Assembly (NCBI RefSeq): GCF_000741785.1
Contig: NZ_JGZP01000012.1
Location: 248,001 to 312,000 of the forward strand
Reading direction: 5' to 3'
Length of the DNA: 64,000 nucleotides
Source of the DNA: Bifidobacterium stellenboschense
GTDB taxonomy: Bacteria; Actinomycetota; Actinomycetes; Actinomycetales; Bifidobacteriaceae
Both the position numbers and the translations under genes were made by a program. The stretch's first letter is position 1. Each line of letters starts with the position of its first letter. The notes below the pieces were generated by a model. That model saw only the letters and a list, made by a program, of their open reading frames with translations. It made no database searches and had not been told where the DNA came from. Below, in pieces: positions 38,201 through 47,416 of the stretch.

Positions 38201-40150
38201 TCAGCGGTTGCGGAAGGGGACGGTCTTGCGCTTGGAGTGGCGACGGCGCGGACCGTCGGTGGAACCGTATTTGGCGATCATGCGGCGGTCGTGACGCTTC
38301 GCGGCCTCGCCGCGCTCGTCCTGCACGACGCGGTTCTCGTCCCTGCGATGGATACGCTTGCCGCCCTTGCCCTTGTCACCCTTCGCGTTGCGGTCCGAAC
38401 GCGCGTCGTCGCGGTAGCCGCCGCGCTTGGAACGATGCGAGTCGCCGGTCTCGAAACGACGGTCGCGGCGTTCCGCCTCGGCGTCGCGCATGCCGGCGCG
38501 ACGCTCGGCGCGGTTCTTCCGGCCAGCCGGCTTCTCGCTGCGGTCGCGGCCGCGCTCGTCACGGGAGGAACGTCGCGTCGAACGGTCCGTACGGCGGTCG
38601 TCACGACCACCATGCTCGCCACGACGGTTCCGACGCGAATCGTCTCCGTCGTCCGCGAACGGATCGTCGAATCCGGTCCCGTCGACCGCATCGAAATCGT
38701 CGACGAACGCGATGTTCGCGGGCGTACGCGACCTGCCGTCGCCGCCGTCGCCGCGCCTGCCGCCCCGAGACCTGCCGTTGCGGCCCTCGTCGTCCTGCGT
38801 CTTGCGGTTCTTGCGTTTGCGCGGATTGCCGGCGGGCTGCGTGTCGTCGAGGTTCCAATCCTTGACGATCGGGGCGCGCTCCCCCACGAGCTCCTGCACT
38901 TCCGGCGAATCATGGCGCACGGCGACCGGCTTCACGTCGATGCCGGCGGCCTTGAGCATGCGCTTCGCCTCTCGGCGCTGGAACGGGAGCACGAGCGTCA
39001 CCACGTCGCCCGTATGGCCGGCGCGCGCGGTGCGACCGGAACGGTGCACGAACGATTTCGGATCGTCCGGCGGGTCGATCTGCACGACGAGCTCCACGTC
39101 GCTCACGTCGATGCCGCGGGCCGCCACGTCGGTGGCGACCAGCACGTTCACGTCGCCGTCCTCGAACGCGGCGAGATTGCGGTCGCGCTGGTTCTGGTTG
39201 AGGTTGCCGTGCAGCTGCGCGGCGGGCACGCCGCTGTTCGTCAGGCTCTTCGCGAGCTTCTTCGCCTGGAACTTGGTGCGCGTGAACAGGATGCGCTTGC
39301 CGGTTCCGGCGGCCAGCTGGCGCACCACTTCGAACTTGTCGTCCTTCGCCACCTCGAACACGTGCTGGGTCATCGTGTCGACCACGGCGGCCGGCTCGTC
39401 CACGCTATGCGTCTTCGGCTCGCGCAGGAACTCGCGCACCAGACCGTCGACGCCATGGTCGAGCGTCGCGGAGAACAGCATGTGCTGCGCATCGGGGCGA
39501 ATCTGGCCGAGAATGCGCCGCACCGGCGGCAGGAAGCCCATGTCCGCCATCTCGTCCGCCTCGTCCATGACGATGACGCGCACATCAGACAGGGTGAGCA
39601 GCTTCTGACGCAGCAAGTCCTCAAGACGCCCCGGGCAGGCGACGACGATGTCCGCGCCGGACTTGAGGTCGCGCACCTGACGGTTCTGCTTGACGCCGCC
39701 GTACACGGTGGTCGTGGTCATGCCCATCATGCGGGCGAGCGGTTCGAGCACGTCGTTGATCTGGTTGGCGAGCTCACGCGTCGGCGCGAGCACGAGCCCG
39801 TGCGGATGCGGCAGGAAGCCGCGTTCCTCTCGTTCCGCGAGACGCTCGCGGCGGATGAACTTGACGTTGCGGCGGAATTCGGACATCGCCATGCCCGGCT
39901 CCCACGCGGCCTCGCACAGGCGCGCGGCGAGCGGGATGCAGAAGGCGAGCGTCTTGCCCGAGCCGGTACGGCCGCGGCCGAGGATGTCACGGCCGGCGAG
40001 GGAATCGGGAAGGGTGTCCTCCTGGATGGGGAACGCATCGGTCTTGCCGTCCGCGTCGAGCACGCGGCACAGCGGCTCGGGAACGCCGAGCTCGAAGAAG
40101 GTCTTGGCGCGCGTCTCGACGACGGGCGTAGGGAAGGTTGTATCTGGCAC
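38201..40150 (-). CDS. DEAD-box RNA helicase with long basic tail
   Basis: A 649-residue RNA helicase. Conserved motifs in order are the Q-motif region (FPIQEDTLP), GRTGSGKT, APTRELANQ, CPGRLEDLL, VMDEADEMADMGF, FSATLD, and HRSGRTARAG. The core ends near residue 430. The last 220 residues are Arg/Asp/Gly-rich and of low complexity (for example RSRGGRRGDGGD), a tail that in this family binds RNA. A role in mRNA decay, ribosome assembly or cold growth is usual. Confidence 0.92.
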   Translation of the reverse strand: MPDTTFPTPVVETRAKTFFELGVPEPLCRVLDADGKTDAFPIQEDTLPDSLAGRDILGRGRTGSGKTLAFCIPLAARLCEAAWEPGMAMSEFRRNVKFIRRERLAEREERGFLPHPHGLVLAPTRELANQINDVLEPLARMMGMTTTTVYGGVKQNRQVRDLKSGADIVVACPGRLEDLLRQKLLTLSDVRVIVMDEADEMADMGFLPPVRRILGQIRPDAQHMLFSATLDHGVDGLVREFLREPKTHSVDEPAAVVDTMTQHVFEVAKDDKFEVVRQLAAGTGKRILFTRTKFQAKKLAKSLTNSGVPAAQLHGNLNQNQRDRNLAAFEDGDVNVLVATDVAARGIDVSDVELVVQIDPPDDPKSFVHRSGRTARAGHTGDVVTLVLPFQRREAKRMLKAAGIDVKPVAVRHDSPEVQELVGERAPIVKDWNLDDTQPAGNPRKRKNRKTQDDEGRNGRSRGGRRGDGGDGRSRTPANIAFVDDFDAVDGTGFDDPFADDGDDSRRNRRGEHGGRDDRRTDRSTRRSSRDERGRDRSEKPAGRKNRAERRAGMRDAEAERRDRRFETGDSHRSKRGGYRDDARSDRNAKGDKGKGGKRIHRRDENRVVQDERGEAAKRHDRRMIAKYGSTDGPRRRHSKRKTVPFRNR

Positions 40151-40304
40151 AACGGCCTTTCATGTCATATGGGATCATGCGCGGTTTGCGCAAACCATAC
40201 GACAGTAGCGTAAGGCCGATACTTTGCGTGCGGCGCCGCACGCAAGGGTGCCGTCCGCGCGGCGGAGACGGTGAAGACGCCATGTCCGCCGCGCGACGCG
40301 CGCG

Positions 40305-41018
40305 TCACACGTAGTTGCGTTCGATGAGGATGTCGGAGACGGTGAGGTTCGCGTCGTTGACGAGGTTGAACAGGATCACGCCGGCGAGCTGGGCCGGGTC
40401 CATGAACGTGTGCTGCTTCTCCTCGGACACGTAGTCGTGGCTGTCACGGTAGAACGCGGTGTCGATGCCGCCCGGGTAGACGCCCACAATCTTCACACTC
40501 GTGCCCTTGTAGGCGGCCTTGAGGCTCTGCGTGTAGCCCTTCTCACCCCACTTGGTCGCGCAGTAGACGGATTCGTTGGCGTTGCCGCGCGTGGCGGCGG
40601 TGCTCATCACGTTCGCGATCTTGAGGTCGGCCTCGCCGTCCGCCTTGAGCGTGGCGACCGACCACAGGATCATGCCCTTCAGGCCTTTGAGGCACTTGTC
40701 GACGTCGGCGGCCTCGTAGGCGGTGGGCGTCTTGAACGAGGGCTGCCCGGCGTTGTTGATGAGCAGGTCGACGTGGCCGAGTTCGGCGATCTCGGCGATG
40801 GAGGCGTTCACGAACGCCTCGTCGGACACGTCGCCGACGAACGCCTTGTAGGATTCGGCGCCGAACTCCCCTTCGAGTTCGGTCTGGCGTTCGGCGTTGA
40901 AGTCGACGCCCGCCACGAACCAGCCTTCGGCGATGAGCTGCCTGGCCAGTTCGTAGCCGAGGCCGAGCGCGCTGCCGGTGACGATCGCGATGTTCTTCCC
41001 GTTCGATTGCATTGCCAT
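40305..41018 (-). CDS. short-chain dehydrogenase/reductase
   Basis: A 237-residue SDR enzyme. The cofactor motif TGSALGLGYELA, the structural NNAGQP and the catalytic YCATKWGEKGY (Tyr and Lys) are present. Asp in GVDFNAE after the second strand suggests NAD(H) preference. The start at 41018 follows GGGAGAACC. It lies downstream of a 53-residue protein gene and near an AraC regulator. The substrate is unknown. Confidence 0.9.
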   Translation of the reverse strand: MAMQSNGKNIAIVTGSALGLGYELARQLIAEGWFVAGVDFNAERQTELEGEFGAESYKAFVGDVSDEAFVNASIAEIAELGHVDLLINNAGQPSFKTPTAYEAADVDKCLKGLKGMILWSVATLKADGEADLKIANVMSTAATRGNANESVYCATKWGEKGYTQSLKAAYKGTSVKIVGVYPGGIDTAFYRDSHDYVSEEKQHTFMDPAQLAGVILFNLVNDANLTVSDILIERNYV

Positions 41019-41159
41019 ATCCGGTTCTCCCTCACGAGGATGGGTTCTTGGGTCATGGTTCAGGCTATCGAACCGTTCCGACGCGGTGTCGCGTTTCGCC
41101 CGGCGGCGCGCCGACCCGGTCACGTTCCGGCATGCCATCGGCGGTCCGCTGCCGGAGCG

Positions 41160-41321
41160 TCACGCCATCTGCGCGACGTTCTTCGGGTACCAGATGGACA
41201 GCCAGTCGTCCTCGTACGGGGCGGCGAGACGCTCCGCCACCCATCCGCGGCAGGCGGCGAAGAACCGCGTGAGCATGGAGACGGCCTTGACGTTCATTTC
41301 GGTGTCGATGATGGTTCGCAT
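41160..41321 (-). CDS. 53-residue hypothetical protein
   Basis: Small protein MRTIIDTEMNVKAVSML ... WYPKNVAQMA with an AAAGGAG ribosome site before the ATG at 41321. The Trp-rich C-terminal part (DDWLSIWYPK) suggests a compact fold. No family is recognised. It is divergent from the AraC-type regulator and upstream of the SDR gene, so the three may form one unit. Confidence 0.55.
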   Translation of the reverse strand: MRTIIDTEMNVKAVSMLTRFFAACRGWVAERLAAPYEDDWLSIWYPKNVAQMA

Positions 41322-41535
41322 GGGAATCACTCCTTTGGTTCCGACGGGCCGGGACATGGCGTAATCGTCCACATCCCGGCGGGTCACATTCCTTGTTCCG
41401 TTCTTCCACTGCAGTGCGAAGATGCCTCAATCATATGGCTTCGAAACGCGCCGCCACGGCGCCGTCATCGAGTCAACGGCGATGATAATATCAAAATCGT
41501 ATATGACTGATATCGTCGGATGGAGGTCGGCAGCG

Positions 41536-42606
41536 ATGCCGTCGAAGAAGATCACCGTGTTCTCGGACATGTCCGAACACATCTACTACAACGTCCCCGG
41601 TCTGCCGATCTACGCGCGGTGCGACCCGTTGTCCACGTTCGCCGACTACCGCTGCCCCTGCCATTGGCATCGCGACCTCGAATTCATCCGCGTAGTGAGC
41701 GGGGATCTACACTATTTCGTCAACGGCACCGTCACCGTGCTGCATCCGGGCGATGGCATGGTCGTCAACTCCAGCCGGCTCCACTACGGCTTCTCGCCGG
41801 ACCGGCGCGAATCATGGTTCTCCTGCGCGGTCGTCAGCCCGACCTTGTTCGAGGATCTCACGCCGGCGACGAACGCGCGGTGCGCACGCGCGTTCTCGCA
41901 GGACATGGACGACTTCCTGACGCTGTCGCCGGATGTCGACTGGCAGCGCGACCTGCTGATGGGCGTCGAGGAGGTCATCCGTCTCATGCCGGGAGGCGGC
42001 GTGAGACGCGACTCCCCCACGCGCATCACGCGGGCGGCGGGCGTGGCGCCGGCAGACGACGACGTGGCCGCAGCGGACCCGCTGCCGGCCGTCGCCGCGT
42101 CGATCCGTCTGTGCGACATGGTGCTCGACCGGTTCGCGCCCCGCGTCGACGGCGACGGCGACGAAATCAACAGTGCCGATGACGCGGAAACCGGGAACGG
42201 CGGCAGGATGGACGGCAACGGTGCCGGCATGGCGGGCGTCGCGGGCGCGGTCTCCGGTAACGGCGGCGCGCGGGGCGCCAACCGGCGCGACCTGATGACC
42301 GTGCTCAACATGACCGGACTCGTCCAGCAGCGGTTCGCGGAACCACTGAACCTGGACGACATCGCGGCCGCCGGCGGGGTGAGCCGCAGCCAATGCTGCA
42401 TCCTGTTCCGCCGGTACGTGCGGCGCACGCCCAACGAGTTCCTCACCGAACGGCGACTGGAGGAGGCGAAGCGCATGCTCGCCGGCACGAGCGCCTCCGT
42501 GGCGGAGACGGCGCGCGCCTGCGGATTCTCGTCGTCGAGCTACTTCATCAGCGTGTTCCGCCGCCGTTTCGGCCTCACCCCCAACGCCTACCGCGGCACG
42601 AGGTAA
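41536..42606 (+). CDS. AraC family transcriptional regulator
   Basis: A 356-residue regulator. The N-terminal cupin-like sensor (CPCHWHRDLEFIRVVSGDLH) is followed by a variable linker rich in Asp, Gly and Asn (about 160-255), then two HTH motifs of the AraC domain (LDDIAAAGGVSRSQCCILF and VAETARACGFSSSSYFISV) ending PNAYRGTR. The start at 41536 has a GGAGG site. The sensor suggests a sugar-like ligand. It is divergent from the small gene and the SDR, a likely target. Confidence 0.88.
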   Translation: MPSKKITVFSDMSEHIYYNVPGLPIYARCDPLSTFADYRCPCHWHRDLEFIRVVSGDLHYFVNGTVTVLHPGDGMVVNSSRLHYGFSPDRRESWFSCAVVSPTLFEDLTPATNARCARAFSQDMDDFLTLSPDVDWQRDLLMGVEEVIRLMPGGGVRRDSPTRITRAAGVAPADDDVAAADPLPAVAASIRLCDMVLDRFAPRVDGDGDEINSADDAETGNGGRMDGNGAGMAGVAGAVSGNGGARGANRRDLMTVLNMTGLVQQRFAEPLNLDDIAAAGGVSRSQCCILFRRYVRRTPNEFLTERRLEEAKRMLAGTSASVAETARACGFSSSSYFISVFRRRFGLTPNAYRGTR

Positions 42607-42707
42607 CGCCTCATACGAACGCCCCCGCCGGCGGGATGCGGCACCATATATGAGGATGCCCCGCGGGCGGGGGCTATGACGGGCGACATGCGGCGCCACA
42701 TACGAAT

Positions 42708-42827
42708 GCCCCCGCTGGCGGGGGCTGTCCCGCATCGCGGGACTGGGGGTGGTGTCCGGCAAGGGCCCGATTGGGCCGGCCGCACCACCCCCAGTCAGCT
42801 TCGCTGACAGCCCCCGCCAGCGGGGGG
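42708..42827. repeat. palindromic repeat locus 5, inverted pair
   Basis: Forward unit 42708-42754 (palindrome GCCCCCGCTGGCGGGGGC, stem, ACTGGGGGTGGTG) and reverse unit 42783-42827 (CACCACCCCCAGT, stem TCAGCTTCGCTGA, CAGCCCCCGCCAGCGGGGG). The two can fold into one arm of about 120 bases. It sits between the convergent araC-type and permease genes. Confidence 0.75.
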
Positions 42828-42888
42828 CGAAAAGTGCCGCACGCCGGCATGCGATACACCGGCGGGGGCGACAACACTGGGCGATGGG

Positions 42889-44190
42889 TTAGAGGATGTC
42901 GGGGTCGTTCTTTTCGATGGTGCCGGTCATCTTGCCGACGGCCTTGAGACCGTGGTAGGCGACGAGGATCACGATCGTGCCGATGGCGATGCCGTTGAAC
43001 GAGATGCCGTTCACGGTGAACGCGAACTGGCCGATCGCGATGATCATCGTGATGGCGGCGACCATGATGTTGAGCGGCTTGTCGAAGTTGACCTTGTTCT
43101 CCACCCAGATGCGAATGCCGATCATGCCGATCATGCCGTAGAGCAGCGTGGTGACGCCGCCGAGCACGCCGGCGGGGATCGTGTTGATGACGGCGCCGAA
43201 CTTCGGGCACAGCGACAGGATCAGCGCGAATCCGGCGGCGCACCAGTAGGCGGCGGTCGAATACACCTTGGTGGCGGCCATCACGCCGATGTTCTCGCCG
43301 TACGTGGTGGTGCCGGAACCGCCACCGAAGCCGGCGAGCGTGGTGCCGAGACCGTCGGCGAGCAGGGCGGTGCCCATCTGGTCGTCGTAGTCGCGGCCGG
43401 TCATCTGCGCCACGGACTTGACGTGGCCGACGTTCTCGGCGACGAGCACGAGCACGACCGGCAGGAACATCGGCAGGATCGTGAAGTCGGCCTGCGGCAT
43501 GTGGAACTTCGGCAGACCCACCCATGCGGCACCGGAGATGGCGGAGAAGTCCACCTGGCCGCGGAAGCACGCGTACGCGTAGCCGACGATCACGCCGAGC
43601 AGGATGTTGAGACGGCCGAGCAGCCCCTTGAACAGCACGGCGATGAGCAGCACCGCAAGCAGCGTGACGATGGCCGTGTCCGGCGCGGCCTGGAAGTTGT
43701 TCCACACGCTGGGCGCGAGGTTGAAGCCGATGATCGCGACGATGGCGCCGTTGACGACCGGCGGCATGATGATGTCGATCCACTTGGCGCCCGCGTAGTG
43801 CACGGCGATGCCGATCAGGGCGAGCAGGATGCCGGTGACCATGATGCCGAAGCTGGCGACGGCGATGCCCTTGTGCGCGGTGGTGACGGCGGTGATCGGC
43901 GCGATGAAGCCGAAGCTGGAACCCAGGTAGCTGGGCAGCACGTTCCTGTTGATGAGCAGGAACAGCGCGGTCGACATGGCGGTGAAGAACAGCGTGGTGG
44001 ACGGGTCGAATCCGGTGAGGATCGGCACGAGGAACGTGGCGCCGAACATGGCGATCACGTGCTGCGCGCCGATGCCGGCGGTGCGCGTCCAGGTCAGGCG
44101 CTCATCGGGTTCGACGACTTCGCCGGGCGCGAGTGTCTTGCCGTCGCCGTGCAGCTTCCACTGGAAGATGTTGCCTTTGGGTTCGCTCAT
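42889..44190 (-). CDS. uracil/xanthine permease (NCS2 family)
   Basis: A 433-residue nucleobase transporter with about 14 hydrophobic segments. Family marks are QHVIAMFGATFLVP at the start of the first helix, LLADGLGTTLAGFGGGSGTT and the following TYGENIGVMAATKV. The Glu in the AENVGHV segment matches the substrate site of UraA. It probably brings in uracil with protons. It is not linked to a pyrimidine gene here. Confidence 0.9.
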   Translation of the reverse strand: MSEPKGNIFQWKLHGDGKTLAPGEVVEPDERLTWTRTAGIGAQHVIAMFGATFLVPILTGFDPSTTLFFTAMSTALFLLINRNVLPSYLGSSFGFIAPITAVTTAHKGIAVASFGIMVTGILLALIGIAVHYAGAKWIDIIMPPVVNGAIVAIIGFNLAPSVWNNFQAAPDTAIVTLLAVLLIAVLFKGLLGRLNILLGVIVGYAYACFRGQVDFSAISGAAWVGLPKFHMPQADFTILPMFLPVVLVLVAENVGHVKSVAQMTGRDYDDQMGTALLADGLGTTLAGFGGGSGTTTYGENIGVMAATKVYSTAAYWCAAGFALILSLCPKFGAVINTIPAGVLGGVTTLLYGMIGMIGIRIWVENKVNFDKPLNIMVAAITMIIAIGQFAFTVNGISFNGIAIGTIVILVAYHGLKAVGKMTGTIEKNDPDIL

Positions 44191-44214
44191 AGGGCTCTCC
44201 TTAGCTTCTCTCTT

Positions 44215-44236
44215 GCGGGGTGTACCTCATCCCCGC
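44215..44236 (-). terminator. short hairpin after histidine phosphatase gene
   Basis: GCGGGG (44215-44220) and CCCCGC (44231-44236) around a 10-base loop, between the phosphatase stop codon and the permease start. The stem is only six bases long, so it is a weak terminator at best. Confidence 0.35.
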
Positions 44237-44272
44237 GATTCGAAGCCATTGTAGCCGCCCTATGCGTCGCCG

Positions 44273-45103
44273 TCACTTGCCGTAGTAGTCGAGCAGGTGC
44301 GGGTCGACGGCGTGCACCACGTCCACCAGGTCGCCGTTCGAAAGATACGGGCGCTTGAACTCGCGCCACGGGTCCACCTTCACCTCCCATTTGCCGGTCT
44401 CCTCGTTGAGGACGGGCCGGGCGGTCTGCTCCCAGTGCATGCGCTTGGAGGTGCGTCCGGTCTCCGGGTCGCGGCGCGTGTAGTGCAGGCATGTGCAGTT
44501 GGTGATCGCCCAGTCAGGCGAGGCGGCGCGGTGCAGGAACTCCTCGTCCGAGAGATCCTCCAATGTGAGCATGAGCGCGAGCATGAAGTCGCCGTGCGTG
44601 ACCATGACCACGCTGCCCAGATCGGATTTGCGCGACAGGGAGCTCAGCACGTTGTGCACGCGGTCCTCGGCCACGTCGGCCACGGATTCGCCCGCCGGCG
44701 GACGCCAGTACAGCGGGTCCGTGTTCTTGAACATCCAGTTGCGCGCGTAGTTGGTCTTGAACTCGTCCTTGGTGATCGTGTTGATCTCGCCCCAGGAGCG
44801 TTCGCGGATGACGCGGTTCTCCTCCCATTTCGCCTTGGGCAGGGCCATCGTGGCGGCGGTTTCGCGCGTGCGCACGTACGGGGAGACGAGATAACGGTCG
44901 AACAGCTGCTGCTGGCCGACGAGCCAGCGGCCGATGCAGTCGGCCTGCTTGCGTCCCGTGCCGGTCAGTCGCCAGGAGCGGTCGGGCACGGTCACGTTGT
45001 CCTGCGTGTACAGCGAATTGTCGCCCCGGTCCCCCGCCTGGACGATGATGTTCGCCTCGGATTCGCCGTGTCGGATCACATACAGGTCGAGCGGCATGCT
45101 CAT
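44273..45103 (-). CDS. histidine phosphatase family protein
   Basis: A 276-residue phosphoglycerate-mutase-like phosphatase. The catalytic RHG motif is in VIRHGESEANI, the second His in MVTHGDFMLAL, and the region VSPYVRTRETAATM carries the phosphate-pocket Arg. The substrate is unknown; the family ranges from phosphoglycerate mutases to broad phosphatases. The C-terminal 80 residues with NCTCLHY and HWEQTARPV are less typical. It appears to be transcribed alone. Confidence 0.85.
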   Translation of the reverse strand: MSMPLDLYVIRHGESEANIIVQAGDRGDNSLYTQDNVTVPDRSWRLTGTGRKQADCIGRWLVGQQQLFDRYLVSPYVRTRETAATMALPKAKWEENRVIRERSWGEINTITKDEFKTNYARNWMFKNTDPLYWRPPAGESVADVAEDRVHNVLSSLSRKSDLGSVVMVTHGDFMLALMLTLEDLSDEEFLHRAASPDWAITNCTCLHYTRRDPETGRTSKRMHWEQTARPVLNEETGKWEVKVDPWREFKRPYLSNGDLVDVVHAVDPHLLDYYGK

Positions 45104-45183
45104 GGGCGTCTCCTTGTCGTCGTTGCGTCGTCAGTCACATTCCGGGACCGCCGGAACGCGCGGATTTCCAGCTTAATCGAAAA

Positions 45184-45220
45184 CGCCGCCGCGCGTATGG
45201 GGGTCATACGCGCGGCGGCG
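45184..45220 (-). terminator. strong terminator after L,D-transpeptidase
   Basis: Two perfect 16-base arms, 45184-45199 and 45205-45220 (CGCCGCCGCGCGTATG), with a 5-base loop. On the minus strand it is followed by TTTTCGATT, so it has both parts of an intrinsic terminator. Confidence 0.85.
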
Positions 45221-45254
45221 GAAAGTTCACCGAGAATTCAGGCGACGATGGGTT

Positions 45255-45959
45255 TCATGCGATGGTGACGGGCGTGCCGTCGGGCAGCTGCTCGTACAGC
45301 CATTTCGCGTCGGCGATGCTGAGACGCACGCAGCCGTGCGAGGCGGGCTGGCCGAGCTTCGCGCCCTCGTCCTCAAGGTATTCGCCGAAGTTCTGCCCGG
45401 TGGGCACGGAGTGGAACAGGTAGGGGCCGTAGAAGCGCACCCAGTAGTCGGCGCCCATGCCTTCGGACGCGTTGAAGAAGTGGAGGCCTCGCGCGTCCAC
45501 CGTGTAGGTGCCGCGCGGCGTGGAGTCGTCCATGCCGGAGCTGGTGATCATCGTGTAGATGGTCTGGCCGTTGGACTTGACGTAGGCGCGTTGCGCGGCG
45601 AGATCGACGTCCACGCTGATGCCCGTGTACTGGGCGAGGTCGGGCTGGGTGCCGCCGGTGGGGTTCGTCCAACGGGCGCGCTGCTCTTCGGCCTCGCGCT
45701 GCTTGGCGAGCGTCTCGTTGACCTGCGGCACGCTTCTGCGCTTGAGGGCGTTCGAGGAGACGGATTCGACGCTCGCGGCTCCGGCCTTGGCCTGCGCTGC
45801 GACGATCGCGGAGTCGCGTTCGGCCGCACGGGCCTGCCATAATGCGATTGTGCCGCACAGGACGACGGCGAGCACCGCGCACAGCACGGTCTCCCCCATC
45901 AACAGCCAGTCGGTGCGCTTGCGATGCAGCCCGACATATGCCGATCGACGTCCAGCCAT
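45255..45959 (-). CDS. L,D-transpeptidase (YkuD domain)
   Basis: A 234-residue membrane-anchored enzyme. A single N-terminal helix (TVLCAVLAVVLCGTIAL, about 25-41) is followed by a linker and a YkuD domain from about residue 112. The catalytic signature ASHGCVRLS with the nucleophilic Cys is near the C-terminus. Such enzymes make 3-3 cross-links in peptidoglycan or attach proteins to it. The start at 45959 follows GGGGGA. Confidence 0.9.
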   Translation of the reverse strand: MAGRRSAYVGLHRKRTDWLLMGETVLCAVLAVVLCGTIALWQARAAERDSAIVAAQAKAGAASVESVSSNALKRRSVPQVNETLAKQREAEEQRARWTNPTGGTQPDLAQYTGISVDVDLAAQRAYVKSNGQTIYTMITSSGMDDSTPRGTYTVDARGLHFFNASEGMGADYWVRFYGPYLFHSVPTGQNFGEYLEDEGAKLGQPASHGCVRLSIADAKWLYEQLPDGTPVTIA

Positions 45960-46079
45960 GCGTGTCCCCCATGTGTGTTTCCGATGATGCGCCGGCGGGC
46001 ACGGCAATCCGTGCGTCCGCCGTAATTCCTCTTGATGATACCTGATTACGGCGACCCGCGCCGCGGCGTATCCCTCCCG

Positions 46080-47057
46080 TCAGAACACGAGGAACGAGAC
46101 CGCGGTGAGCGTGAACAGGCTGGCGACGGTGGTGACGAGCACCATGCCGATCGCGTATTCGGGCTGGTTGTGTTCTCGTTCGGCGAACATGACCATGGTG
46201 CTCATGGTCGGCAGTCCCGAGACGAGGGTCATCATATGCACCATGTCCGGGTTGGCGGTGCCGAGGCCGAGCATCGGCGGCACGGCGGTGAGCAGCGCGT
46301 AGAAGCCGACGGGCACGAGGAGCATCTTGACGACGATGCCCACGTACAGTTCGTATTTCGCGAGGATGCCCGTCCAGTCGCGGATGGCGAACAGCCCGCC
46401 CAGATACACCATGGACAGGGGCGAGGCGGTGGAGCCGAGCGTCTTCAACGGGGTGAGCACGACGTCGGGGATGGTCACGCCGGCGAGGATCAGCGCGACG
46501 GCGAGCACCACGGCGATGAGCGCGGGGCTGACGAGCGGCGTGAGACGGTCGAGCCAGCCGTGTGCGGGGCGTTCGTCGGCGATGGACTGCCGGTCGTCGA
46601 CCTTCTTGCACGTCCATACGCCGTACGTCCACAGGAGGAACTGGTCGACGATGGACATGAGCGCGAAGTAGAGCGCGCCCTTGCCGGGGAACAGGGCGAG
46701 GATGAGCGGCAGACCGATGAACCCGGCGTTGCCGAACGCGAAGCAGCCGCGGAACATGCGCCCGCGTTCGCGCTTCAGCCGCAGCACGTGGGAGAGCAGC
46801 GTGAACAGGCCGATGAGCAGCGCGTACATGACGAGCGTCATCGCGATGATCGCGTCCGATCCGATGAGGTCGGCGCGCGTCGTGCCGGATACGGCGTTCG
46901 AGAAGACGAGCAGCGGGATGCCCGCCTTGAGGATGAACGCGCAGATGCCGTCCAATGCGGTCTCGCCGAGCACCTTCGATTTGACGCAGATATAGCCGAC
47001 GACCATCATCACGGCCATGCCGATCATCTGGCCGAGCACGATGCCGAACTGCTGCAC
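46080..47057 (-). CDS. AEC family transporter (auxin efflux carrier type)
   Basis: A 325-residue membrane protein with about ten helices in two halves. Marks are CFAFGNAGFIGLPLI in the middle of the first half and SGLPTMSTMVMFAE in the second. The start is a GTG at 47057 with AAGGGAAAA upstream. AEC proteins move organic acids or amino acids. It is the last gene of a TetR-azlC-azlD-AEC series on the same strand. Confidence 0.85.
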   Translation of the reverse strand: MQQFGIVLGQMIGMAVMMVVGYICVKSKVLGETALDGICAFILKAGIPLLVFSNAVSGTTRADLIGSDAIIAMTLVMYALLIGLFTLLSHVLRLKRERGRMFRGCFAFGNAGFIGLPLILALFPGKGALYFALMSIVDQFLLWTYGVWTCKKVDDRQSIADERPAHGWLDRLTPLVSPALIAVVLAVALILAGVTIPDVVLTPLKTLGSTASPLSMVYLGGLFAIRDWTGILAKYELYVGIVVKMLLVPVGFYALLTAVPPMLGLGTANPDMVHMMTLVSGLPTMSTMVMFAEREHNQPEYAIGMVLVTTVASLFTLTAVSFLVF

Positions 47058-47083
47058 GGGTTTTCCCTTCCTTACGGAAATCC

Positions 47084-47416
47084 TCAGAACACGAGCTGCA
47101 CGAGCAGCATGTACACGATGGTGCCGCCCGCGATGGAGAGCAGCATGCTGCGCCGCCACAGGTGCAGCGCGACGATCGCGAGGCACGCGATGAGCTCGGG
47201 AACGCCGTGGCTGCCGGTCAGGATGGGCGTGTTGCGCAGCGAGTAGACGACGAGCAGTCCGGTCATCGCATAGGGCAGCACCTTGCCGAAGTATTCGATG
47301 ATGCGCGGCGGCTGCTTCGACTCGGGGAACACGAGGAACGGCAGGAACCGGGTGAGCATCGTGCCCGCCGCCACCACGGCGACGGTGATCACCCCCTGGA
47401 TCATGGTCATCGTCAT
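47084..47416 (-). CDS. azlD: branched-chain amino acid export subunit AzlD
   Basis: A 110-residue protein with three to four helices, including [13 protein letters not shown] and [10 protein letters not shown], as in AzlD. It works with AzlC in export of branched-chain amino acids or analogues. The start overlaps the azlC stop, and the AEC gene follows after 26 bases. Confidence 0.88.
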   Translation of the reverse strand: MTMTMIQGVITVAVVAAGTMLTRFLPFLVFPESKQPPRIIEYFGKVLPYAMTGLLVVYSLRNTPILTGSHGVPELIACLAIVALHLWRRSMLLSIAGGTIVYMLLVQLVF

